The position numbers and the translations under genes are program-made. From Microbacterium sp. VKM Ac-2870 (lineage in GTDB: Bacteria; Actinomycetota; Actinomycetes; Actinomycetales; Microbacteriaceae), in NCBI RefSeq assembly GCF_015350795.1, contig NZ_JADKSH010000005.1, forward strand, positions 62,001-126,000: a DNA stretch of 64,000 nt. The letters are read 5' to 3'. Numbering within the stretch: the stretch's first letter is position 1; each line of letters starts with the position of its first letter. Shown here in pieces: positions 8,031-17,725 of the stretch. Under the pieces are notes generated by a model that saw only the letters and a list, made by a program, of their open reading frames with translations, was not told the DNA's origin and ran no database searches.

Positions 8031-9611
8031 TCAGCAGGTGAGACCGTTCTGAGGCACCGTGCCGTTCACGAAGTAGTCGTCCACGGCGCTGTCTACGCAC
8101 GTATTGCCCTTGTTGTAACCGGTGTGACCCTCGCCCTGGCGGGTGATCAGCACCCCCGACGACAGCTGCTGCGCCAGCGACACCGACCACGCGTAGGGCG
8201 TCGCCGGGTCGTTCGTCGTGCCGACCACGACGATCGGCGCGGCGCCGTCTGCCGTGATCTTCTCGCGCACACCGGTGGGCGGGTACGGCCACACTTCGCA
8301 GACGTCCACACCCTGCCAGTACGGGGCGATGGTCGGAGCCTTCTGCTTCACGAGCGCGTCCGCGGCATCCTTGTCGGCCTGTGAGGTGTCGAGCGGATAG
8401 TCCATGCAGTTGTAGGCGCGGAAAGCCTCCGTCGAGTTGTCCTCGTACGTGCCGTCGGAGCGGGCGTAGTAGAAGTCCGCGAGCCGCAATGCCGTGTCGG
8501 CGTCGCCTGCCAGCGCATCCGTGAGCGCCTGGCTGAGGTACGACCAGCTGTCCTGGGAGTACAGCGCCGCGATGATCGCGGTCATGAGCGTGTCCGCACC
8601 GAGTTTGCGACCATCAGAGCCGGTCAGGGGCACGCGGTCGACGCTGGCCAGGAGCGTGCCGAGCGATGCCATCCCCTCATCGACACCTCCGGAGAAGGGG
8701 CACGCACTCCCCTGGAGGCAGTCGGCCATGTACGCGCGCAGCGCGGACTCGAAGCCCACCGCTTGCGTCGTGCTGACGTCGAGGCCCGACACCGACGGAT
8801 CGATCGCGCCGTCGAGCACCACCCGGCCCACGCGGTCGGGGAACAGCTTCGCGTAGGTTGCGCCGAGGAACGTGCCGTAGGAGTACCCCAGGTAGTTGAG
8901 CTTCTTGTCGCCGAGCACCGCGCGCAGCAGATCCATGTCGCGGGCCGCGTTGTCGGTGGTGATGTAGGGCAGGATGCCGCGACTGTTCGCCTCGCACGCG
9001 TTCACGAAGTCGTGGTTGCGCTTCGTGAGCTCGTCGGTCCAGCCTTGGCTTCCCCGCGGATCGGCGGGGATGTCGAAGAGGTAGGCATCCATTGCGGAGG
9101 GATCGAAGCACCGTACCGCGGTCGAACGGCCGACGCCGCGCGGGTCGAAACCGATCACGTCGTAGGCATCGGACAGAGCGGAACCGACGGCGAACGACGA
9201 CGACTGCGCGATGAGGTTGTAGCCACTGGCACCCGGGCCGCCCGGGTTGGTGAGCAACGACCCGATCGCGTTGCCGTCGGTTGCCGCCCGGCGGATGACG
9301 GCGAGATCGATCGTGCCGACCGAGGGATCGGTCCAATCCAGGGGCGCGGTGACCGTCGTGCAGTCGTAGCTGCCGGCATCCGTCCCGCTGCACGAGGCCC
9401 AGTCGAGCTTCTGCTGGTACAGCTGCTCGAAGCCGGCGGGCGCGCCGTCGAGATCAGGCTCACGACTCGGGGCTGGCGTGGCGACGCTCTCCGGAGGGAT
9501 AGCGGCGTACAGGCACCCGGTCAGCATGGTCGTCGCTGCGGCGAGCGCCGCGATCGCGACCACCACACGGCGGACGAACGGTCGACGGGAACGGTGGGAT
9601 GTCTCGGTCAC
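8031..9611 (-). CDS. secreted alpha/beta hydrolase, tripeptidyl-aminopeptidase type
   Basis: 526 residues from a GTG start. A basic N-terminus and a hydrophobic helix end in the lipobox MLTGC (Cys33), so it is probably a lipoprotein. The domain is an alpha/beta hydrolase with the oxyanion strand LTNPGGPGASG, the nucleophile elbow GYSYG (Ser244) and a TAP-like C-terminal domain containing the late His (GEGHTGYNKG). Proteins of this group (Streptomyces tripeptidyl aminopeptidase type, or SlpD/E-like) clip short N-terminal peptides, but esterase activity is also possible. GTGA overlap with the holB stop shows coupling to the replication gene upstream; I see no functional link. Confidence 0.88.
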   Translation of the reverse strand: MTETSHRSRRPFVRRVVVAIAALAAATTMLTGCLYAAIPPESVATPAPSREPDLDGAPAGFEQLYQQKLDWASCSGTDAGSYDCTTVTAPLDWTDPSVGTIDLAVIRRAATDGNAIGSLLTNPGGPGASGYNLIAQSSSFAVGSALSDAYDVIGFDPRGVGRSTAVRCFDPSAMDAYLFDIPADPRGSQGWTDELTKRNHDFVNACEANSRGILPYITTDNAARDMDLLRAVLGDKKLNYLGYSYGTFLGATYAKLFPDRVGRVVLDGAIDPSVSGLDVSTTQAVGFESALRAYMADCLQGSACPFSGGVDEGMASLGTLLASVDRVPLTGSDGRKLGADTLMTAIIAALYSQDSWSYLSQALTDALAGDADTALRLADFYYARSDGTYEDNSTEAFRAYNCMDYPLDTSQADKDAADALVKQKAPTIAPYWQGVDVCEVWPYPPTGVREKITADGAAPIVVVGTTNDPATPYAWSVSLAQQLSSGVLITRQGEGHTGYNKGNTCVDSAVDDYFVNGTVPQNGLTC

Positions 9612-10786
9612 AGGGTCCTCCCGCTCGCGACAGTCACGAGCATGCTCTCCAGGGCCAGGGTGGGGGCAGCGTTGCCCTCCAGGTTGGTTCGGGTCTGTGC
9701 GATCGCGTCGAGCACGACGAGCGTGCGCGGGGGCGCCCACGCGTCGGCCAGTGCGGTCAGATCGGCGGCGAGCTCACGGTTGATCAGATCGTCTCGACGA
9801 CCGAACTGGATCATCAGCACGTCGCGGAACAGCGATTCCAGGTCGGTGAGCACGCGATCGATGCCGTCGCGCAGACTGCGGGTGGCGCGGCGCTTCTGGT
9901 CGTCTTCCAGCGCGGACAACTGGCCGCGCACCGCCGGAGGGGTCGCGGCGCCCGGCGCGATGCCGAGGGTGCGCAGCAACGCCTCGCGCTCCGCCTCGTC
10001 GCGCTCGGCGGTGAGGGCTTTCGCATCGTCGGTGGCCAGCTGGACGATGCGGGCAGCTGTCTCGACCGCTCCCCCGACACCGCGCACGGACAGCACGGCG
10101 CGGAGCGTCTCGTCGCGCCGCTCGCGTGCCGACTCGTCGGTGGCGAGGCGCACCGCCATGCCGATATGCCGTTGGGAAAGGCGGGCCGCCTGCTCGGCGG
10201 TGACGTCGTCGACACCGGTGCGGGCGACGATCAGACGCGCGACATCGGCGACATCGGGCTCGCGAAGGCGCAGCGTGCGCACACGGGAGCGGATGGTGGG
10301 CAGAAGGTCTGCCTCGCTCGGGGCGCAGAGAATCCAGACGGTGCGCTCGGGCGGCTCTTCCAGGGCCTTCAGGAGCACGTTGCTGGTGCGCTCGACCATG
10401 CGGTCGGCGTCTTCCATCACCATCACCCGGTAGCGGCCGAGCGATGGCGAGAAGTATGAGCGCTCGACAAGGGCGCGGGCGTCTTTGATCGAGATGATCA
10501 CGCCCTCGGTGCGCAGAGCGGTCAGATCGGGATGGGTGCCCGCCAACACCTGCCGCATCGCCGCATCGTCGCCCGGCTCGGCGATGAGCGCGGCGGCGAA
10601 AGCGTAGGCGAGGGTGGAGCGCCCGGATCCGGCCGGCCCGGTGATCAACCATGCGTGGGCGAGTTGGGCGGGATCGGATGCCGCGGCCTGCAGCTGAGCG
10701 AGCGCGTCGTGCTGCCCCCACACCTCTGCCCACGGCAGTTGCTGCCCCACAACCTCGCCGTCTGAGGTCGGGGCGGCGGCGGTCAT
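9608..10786 (-). CDS. holB: DNA polymerase III delta' subunit
   Basis: 392 residues. AAA+ clamp-loader subunit: LAHAWLITGPAGSGRSTLAYAFA is the P-loop region, in which the second Gly-Lys position reads GSGRST, so the Lys is replaced by Arg, as expected for the non-hydrolysing delta' subunit. YRVMVMEDADRM is the Walker B-like segment and LLKALEEPPERTVWILC the conserved sensor-1 helix. It partners DnaX (also in this window) in loading the sliding clamp. The start at 10786 was preferred over 10828 because a TAGGCT -10 box ends 7 bases before it. The zinc-finger Cys cluster seen in many bacterial delta' proteins is not apparent. Confidence 0.9.
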   Translation of the reverse strand: MTAAAPTSDGEVVGQQLPWAEVWGQHDALAQLQAAASDPAQLAHAWLITGPAGSGRSTLAYAFAAALIAEPGDDAAMRQVLAGTHPDLTALRTEGVIISIKDARALVERSYFSPSLGRYRVMVMEDADRMVERTSNVLLKALEEPPERTVWILCAPSEADLLPTIRSRVRTLRLREPDVADVARLIVARTGVDDVTAEQAARLSQRHIGMAVRLATDESARERRDETLRAVLSVRGVGGAVETAARIVQLATDDAKALTAERDEAEREALLRTLGIAPGAATPPAVRGQLSALEDDQKRRATRSLRDGIDRVLTDLESLFRDVLMIQFGRRDDLINRELAADLTALADAWAPPRTLVVLDAIAQTRTNLEGNAAPTLALESMLVTVASGRTL

Positions 10787-10793
10787 GCGCACC

Positions 10794-10799
10794 AGCCTA
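10794..10799 (-). promoter_or_regulatory. -10 box giving a leaderless holB start
   Basis: Minus-strand TAGGCT lies 7 bases before the ATG at 10786, in the 92-base gap after tmk. holB could therefore be transcribed separately as well as from topA-tmk. Confidence 0.35.
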
Positions 10800-10878
10800 C
10801 GATGCGCCACCCCCACCCGCTCGCGCACCGCACCCTTTCGCCCGTGCCGTCACGATTCGACGCGACGGATCACTCCGG

Positions 10879-11516
10879 TTAGGACGATGCGTCGCAGCTC
10901 GCGAAGAAGGCGGCGACGCGGTTACGCACAGCGGCGGCGAGAGTGTCGGCCGGTTGCGCAGCGTCGAGCACCAGGAAGCGCGCGGGATCGGCGGCGGCCA
11001 GGGCGAGAAACGCCGTGCGCACACGCTCGTGGAACTCGCTCTTCTCAGCCTCGAGCCGGTCGAAAGGCTTGTCCGCGGCATCCAAGCGCCGACGAGCGTC
11101 GGCCGGGTCGAGATCGAGCAGCACGGTGATGTCGGGCAATGCGCCCTCCGCGGCCCAGAGCGACAGCTCGCGCACCTCACCGGCATCCAGCACACGCCCG
11201 GCCCCTTGGTAGGCGACCGACGAGTCGAGGTAGCGGTCCTGGATCACGACCTCACCACGTTCGCGCGCGGGTCGCACGACGGTCGCGACGTGCTGAGCAC
11301 GGTCGGCGGCGTAGAGCAGTGCCTCGGCGCGCGGCGCCACCTCGCCCCGGTGATGCAGCACGATGTCGCGGATCAAGACCCCGACCTCCGTGCCGCCGGG
11401 CTCACGCGTGCGGATGACCGTTCGCCCCTGCTCGCCCAACCAGGTCTCGAGCAGAGTGGCCTGCGTGGTCTTGCCCGTGCCGTCACCGCCCTCGAAGGTG
11501 ATCCAGAGCCCCTCGG

Positions 11517-11520
<4 letters not shown>
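10879..11520 (-). CDS. tmk: thymidylate kinase
   Basis: 213 residues, normal for the enzyme that phosphorylates dTMP to dTDP. P-loop GGDGTGKTT (residues 11-19), the DR-like motif REPGGTEVG, and QDRYLDSSVAYQGAGR, which holds the DRY/F element and the thymine-contact residues. The LID region (FDRLEAEKSEFHERVRTAF) has the Arg/Lys arrangement of bacterial enzymes. Its ATG overlaps the topA stop (ATGA). Confidence 0.95.
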
Positions 11521-14222
<2,702 letters not shown>

Positions 14223-14245
14223 GTGCGTCCTTTCTCCGATGCACA

Positions 14246-14251
14246 CCATAC
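14246..14251 (-). promoter_or_regulatory. -10 box of topA
   Basis: Minus-strand TATGGT lies about 23 bases before the GTG at 14222, with the AAAGGA ribosome site between, so this mRNA has a short leader. Confidence 0.4.
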
Positions 14252-14299
14252 ACACCGCCCGGCGTAGAGGACGCTGGGAGCGAGGTGCCCGCGCGCCAC

Positions 14300-14629
14300 T
14301 CACCCGCCGGCCGAGTCGGCCGGCCCGGCCCGCGCCCGGGCCTCGGCGACGAGCAGTCCGGCGCCGAGGCGCACCCGCACGGTGGCTGTCACATCGGTGA
14401 GGGTGCACGCCGCGAGTTCGGCACCGCCGGATGCCGCGACCTCACCCGCCCTCTCGCACGGAACGCCCGATACGGCCCCCGTCGCGGCGTCGGCGGCCGC
14501 CAGCGCCGCGCCGTCGGCGATGCCGGCCGCGCGTGCCGCGTGGAAGGATGCCGTCCCCACCGCGCCTATGCCGATGGCCATCGTCGACGCCACCACCAGC
14601 GCGCCGACAGCGGATGCCGTCCCCGCCAT
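14300..14629 (-). CDS. Rv3654c-type TadE-like secreted protein
   Basis: 109 residues. A single hydrophobic segment at the N-terminus (about 5-28), then Ala-rich sequence with two Cys (VPCERAGE and LAACTLTD) that could form a disulfide, ending in a variable tail. This pattern and its place after a TadE gene match the helicase/secretion-neighbourhood TadE-like family (Rv3654c in Mycobacterium). Members carry a pilin-like N-terminal helix and are thought to be minor components of the Tad apparatus. A GAGGGGA site 8 bases before the ATG supports the start. The DEAD-box helicase gene usually near this family is not in the window. Confidence 0.75.
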   Translation of the reverse strand: MAGTASAVGALVVASTMAIGIGAVGTASFHAARAAGIADGAALAAADAATGAVSGVPCERAGEVAASGGAELAACTLTDVTATVRVRLGAGLLVAEARARAGPADSAGG

Positions 14630-14672
14630 CAGGGCGCTCCCCTCGCGTGCGACATCGCCTCCACCGCGACGC

Positions 14673-15008
14673 TCACCGCCCGCCGTCGAGCGCGCATGAT
14701 CGGGCGTGCAGGTCGGGTAGCGGCACGGCGATGCTCACCGACGCCGACGCGGCCACGCAGACGAGGTCGCCGTCCGCACCGACGCCGTCGACGCGGCCGC
14801 CGGAGATCGCATCCACGATCTGCGCCGCCCGGTCGGGCTCGCCGCGCGCCGCGAGGCGAGCAGCTTGGGCGACCGCCTGCTCGAGCCTGACCTGACGGCC
14901 GAGGGCTCCCAACGCCCCGACGGTCAGCGCGATGAGCAGCACGACGGCGGGCACGATGACGGCGAACTCCGCGGTCGCCGATCCGCCGTCATCGCGCCAG
15001 CGCATCAC
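14673..15008 (-). CDS. TadE-like minor pilin
   Basis: 111 residues. The N-terminus (DGGSATAEFAVIVPAVVLLIALTVGALGAL) has the TadE hallmark: a Gly/Ser-x-Ala-x-x-E-F motif directly before a hydrophobic helix, where the Glu after the cleavage region is typical of type IV pilin-like proteins. The rest is a short extracytoplasmic domain with two Cys. Its ATG overlaps the DUF4244 stop by 4 bases, so it is translated in the tad operon. The length is normal for actinobacterial TadE proteins. Confidence 0.85.
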   Translation of the reverse strand: MMRWRDDGGSATAEFAVIVPAVVLLIALTVGALGALGRQVRLEQAVAQAARLAARGEPDRAAQIVDAISGGRVDGVGADGDLVCVAASASVSIAVPLPDLHARSCALDGGR

Positions 15009-15241
15009 GCAACCGTCAGCGCACGACGCACGAGATCGGTCAGAATGCCGCGCACCTCGTCGCTGCGCATGATCACGACCAACAGGCCCGCGAACGCGAC
15101 CGCCGCCATTGTGGCCACGGCGTACTCGGCCGTCGCTGCGCCGGTTTCGTCGGCGTAGAGGCTGCGAACACGGCGCCGCGTCAGCGGCGGAAGGGGCGGT
15201 GCCGCGGAACGCGAGTGCACGAGCGGGGAAGAGTGAGACAT
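15005..15241 (-). CDS. DUF4244 protein, putative Flp-type pilin
   Basis: 78 residues. A Pro/Arg-rich N-terminal leader is followed by ETGAATAEYAVATMAAVAFAGLLVVIM: the G-A-A-T-A-E-Y motif before a hydrophobic helix is the Flp pilin arrangement, with cleavage expected before the helix and Glu at the fifth mature position. In actinobacterial tad clusters this small gene is the likely major pilin. A perfect AAGGAG lies upstream of the ATG at 15241. No prepilin peptidase gene is present in the window. Confidence 0.82.
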   Translation of the reverse strand: MSHSSPLVHSRSAAPPLPPLTRRRVRSLYADETGAATAEYAVATMAAVAFAGLLVVIMRSDEVRGILTDLVRRALTVA

Positions 15242-15278
15242 GGGAACTCCTTTGATCGGCGATGGATGAGTGGGCACA

Positions 15279-16205
15279 TCAGACGGCCGACCCCGTCGCG
15301 GATAGACCGAAGATCGACATCGACGGGGGCTCGGCAAGGGCGGGAACCGCACCGCTGAGCACCGAGAGCAGCATGGGCGCGACGCCCAGCAGCAAGAAGG
15401 CGGGCAGGGTGCACAATCCCATCGGCAGCAGAAGCTTGGCGCCCAGGCGGGCAGCGCGCAGACGTCCCTCCGTGCGTGCGTGGCGGCGCTCCTCCGCGGC
15501 GCTTGCCCGCAGCAACTCGACGGCGGGAGCGCCGGCGCGCTGCGAGAGATCGAGCACCCCTCGGATGCCGGGGGTCGGCTCACCCCCGCCGGCATCCGTC
15601 ATGGCAGAGATCGCGCGCTCCACCGACACGCCTCCCGACAGGGCGATCGCGACGATGTCGCTCTGCACCCCCGCGAGGCGAGCGCCCGGCTGTGCCCGAG
15701 CAACGAGCCGCGCCGTCCACCCACGCGCCGCGAGCATCAGCCCGAGCCCGGCGAGCAGGCACGCCACACCCGCGGGTTGGGTGATGACAGCGCCGATATC
15801 GAACCCGAGCAGCAGAGCCAGGGCGATCGCCACCAGCGGAAGCCACGCGACGAGGCGTGCGGTCGCTGTCGGATCGGCCAGCGCGACGGCGACATCGTCG
15901 CGCGTCTCCTCGGCATCGCGGAGAGCGTCGGCGAAGCGTCGCAGACTCGAGGCCAGAGGCGCTCCCACAGTTTCGGCGACCTGCCACGCAGCGGCGACAT
16001 CCGACCACGGACCCCCCTCGGCACGGAGGGCCGACGCGGTCCCCATACCCACCGACACGGGGACGACCCGCTCGGCGACCGGGTCTCCGTCCTCGGCAAG
16101 GAGCTGCCACGCATGCGACGGCGCCACCCCCGCCTCCAGCAGCACCGCGATCTTGCGCACGGTCATGGCGGCTCCGAGCACGGGAGCGTTCCGCGTGCGC
16201 CTCAT
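15279..16205 (-). CDS. type II secretion F-family protein (TadB/TadC)
   Basis: 308 residues. The T2SF domain is seen as VRKIAVLLEAGVAPSHAWQLLAE near the N-terminus and a second copy-like helical region (DIVAIALSGGVSVERAIS) after residue 180, with membrane helices near 115-155 and 255-285. This is the inner-membrane platform of the Tad machine, which couples TadA to pilus assembly. Clusters usually have both tadB and tadC; only one such gene is present here. Its start overlaps the tadA stop by 4 bases. Confidence 0.85.
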   Translation of the reverse strand: MRRTRNAPVLGAAMTVRKIAVLLEAGVAPSHAWQLLAEDGDPVAERVVPVSVGMGTASALRAEGGPWSDVAAAWQVAETVGAPLASSLRRFADALRDAEETRDDVAVALADPTATARLVAWLPLVAIALALLLGFDIGAVITQPAGVACLLAGLGLMLAARGWTARLVARAQPGARLAGVQSDIVAIALSGGVSVERAISAMTDAGGGEPTPGIRGVLDLSQRAGAPAVELLRASAAEERRHARTEGRLRAARLGAKLLLPMGLCTLPAFLLLGVAPMLLSVLSGAVPALAEPPSMSIFGLSATGSAV

Positions 16206-17314
16206 GTCAGTGCCTCCATCCGAAGGCGGCCGCCATCGTCGAGCTGCGGTCGAGCGAACCCTGCGATGCGCCGGATCCCGTCACCTCCGCGCTCGACATG
16301 CACGACGACGCCGATCGCACTGACCACCTGACGCGCGATGGCATGGTCACTCATGCCCGCGAGCGCACCCAATGCCTCAAGACGGGCGGGCAGGTCTCTG
16401 ATGCTGCCGGCGTGCACGGTTCCCGCCCCACCGTCGTGCCCGGTGTTCAAGGCGGTGAGCAGCTCACGCACCTCCTCGCCTCGACACTCGCCGACGACGA
16501 GGCGATCCGGTCGCATGCGAAGTGCCTCCCGCACGAGCCGCGCGAGCGGCACGGCGCCGGCTCCCTCCAGGTTGGGCTGTCGAGCTTCCAAACGCACGTG
16601 ATGGGGATGACCGACACGCAGTTCGGCGACGTCTTCGATCGTCACGATGCGCTCGTGGGCGGGCACGCGGCCGAGTAGCGCCGACAGGAGCGTCGTCTTG
16701 CCGGCGCCGGTCGCACCCGACACGAGGATGTTCTCCCGGGCGGCCACCAAGGCTTCCAGCCGCTGCAGCGTCACCACGTCGCACAGCCCCCGGTCGGCGA
16801 GCTCACCCAGATCGGGGACATCGACCTGCGGCAACCGGATCGAGATCGCCGCTCCCGAGCAGGCCACTGGCGGCAAGACCGCATGCACGCGCGCGCCGTG
16901 CTCCCAGCGCACATCCACGAGCGGAGAGCCGTCGTCGAGATGCCGCCCTCCGACCCCGATGAGGGCGACGGCGAGCGCGCGCAGTTCGTCCGCGGCGGCG
17001 TGCCATTCAGGCACATGCACGACGCCGTGCCCGCGATCGACGAAGAGGCCGTCGCTGCCGTTGATGAACACGTCGGTGACAGTCGGGTCGCTCAGCACGT
17101 CGCGCAACGGGTCGAGGGCCGGATGATCCGGCAGAAGACGCGGCGCCGATCGCACCCCTGGCGGCGACGCCGCGACGTCGATGGCCGCAGCGACCGACGT
17201 GCGGCGGGACCCAACCGGCGACGCCGACACCGTCTCGTCAGCCAAACCCACCCGGCGCACGGCTTCGGGAACGCTGCGCGGTTCACGGCGGCGGACGACG
17301 AACGATTCGGGCAT
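16202..17314 (-). CDS. tadA: TadA-family pilus-assembly ATPase
   Basis: 370 residues. GspE/VirB11-type ATPase: an N-terminal domain with LSDPTVTDVFINGSDGLFVDRG, then Walker A SGATGAGKTT (Lys206), the Asp box ERIVTIEDVAELRVGHPHHVRLEARQ, Walker B RMRPDRLVVGECRGEE and the His box LNTGHDGGAGTVHAGS. It would power assembly of a Flp-type pilus. A TAGCGT -10 box ends 6 bases before the ATG, so the tad operon mRNA is probably leaderless. The TadZ/Ssd-type gene that normally precedes tadA in actinobacteria is missing; the upstream 411 bases are non-coding. Confidence 0.93.
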   Translation of the reverse strand: MPESFVVRRREPRSVPEAVRRVGLADETVSASPVGSRRTSVAAAIDVAASPPGVRSAPRLLPDHPALDPLRDVLSDPTVTDVFINGSDGLFVDRGHGVVHVPEWHAAADELRALAVALIGVGGRHLDDGSPLVDVRWEHGARVHAVLPPVACSGAAISIRLPQVDVPDLGELADRGLCDVVTLQRLEALVAARENILVSGATGAGKTTLLSALLGRVPAHERIVTIEDVAELRVGHPHHVRLEARQPNLEGAGAVPLARLVREALRMRPDRLVVGECRGEEVRELLTALNTGHDGGAGTVHAGSIRDLPARLEALGALAGMSDHAIARQVVSAIGVVVHVERGGDGIRRIAGFARPQLDDGGRLRMEALT

Positions 17315-17320
17315 GCCCCG

Positions 17321-17326
17321 ACGCTA
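17321..17326 (-). promoter_or_regulatory. -10 box of the tad operon (leaderless)
   Basis: Minus-strand TAGCGT followed by 6 bases and the tadA ATG at 17314. Confidence 0.45.
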
Positions 17327-17402
17327 GAAGCGCCCGGCATCGCGAGCGCCGGCCAGACCGGCATCCGTGGAGAGGCCCGACCGCGGGCCGGATGGGGAGG
17401 AA

Positions 17403-17527
17403 GCGGTGTGGGCATCGCTGCCCACACCGCTTGCACGTCGCAAGACGTCACGTGTGAGGGCGGCATCCCATCGGGGGAACGGGATGCCGCCACGCAACTT
17501 CCGGAATCGGGGGTGGTCGGAAGTTGC
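17403..17527. other. block of three strong hairpins between tadA and acs
   Basis: This is the only stretch over 300 bases without a gene (17315-17725). It holds a perfect 12-bp stem with a 4-base loop (17403-17414 with 17419-17430), a perfect 11-bp stem (17459-17469 with 17481-17491) and a perfect 10-bp stem (17494-17503 with 17518-17527). No T runs follow any of them. They lie between two divergent genes, so they cannot be ordinary terminators of either. They could belong to a small RNA, be remnants of a lost gene, or be regulator sites. I see no convincing ORF here. Confidence 0.7.
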
Positions 17528-17631
17528 GCCGCCTGAATCGAAGTTCGGCCGCACTCAGCATACGCAGGCGAGCCGCCACGCTCCAATCGAAAACGCTCGA
17601 AACGGCTGATATATCGGTGAAACCACCACCC

Positions 17632-17674
17632 CCACTTCCGGAGGTGGTGAATCACCGGTCGCCGTCGCTAGATT
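17632..17674 (+). promoter_or_regulatory. acs promoter with two palindromes
   Basis: TAGATT (17669-17674) is a plausible -10 box. The near-palindrome CCACTTCCGGAGGTGG (17632-17647) and the perfect palindrome GGTGAATCACC (17646-17656) lie directly upstream, the second over the expected -35 position. ACTTCCGGA also occurs at 17497-17505 in the third hairpin. This looks like a regulated promoter; the regulator is unknown. Confidence 0.45.
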
Positions 17675-17725
17675 TCGGGAATCGTCCGGGACGCTGTCCC
17701 GTTCCCGCCGCAAAGGAGCGCGCAG

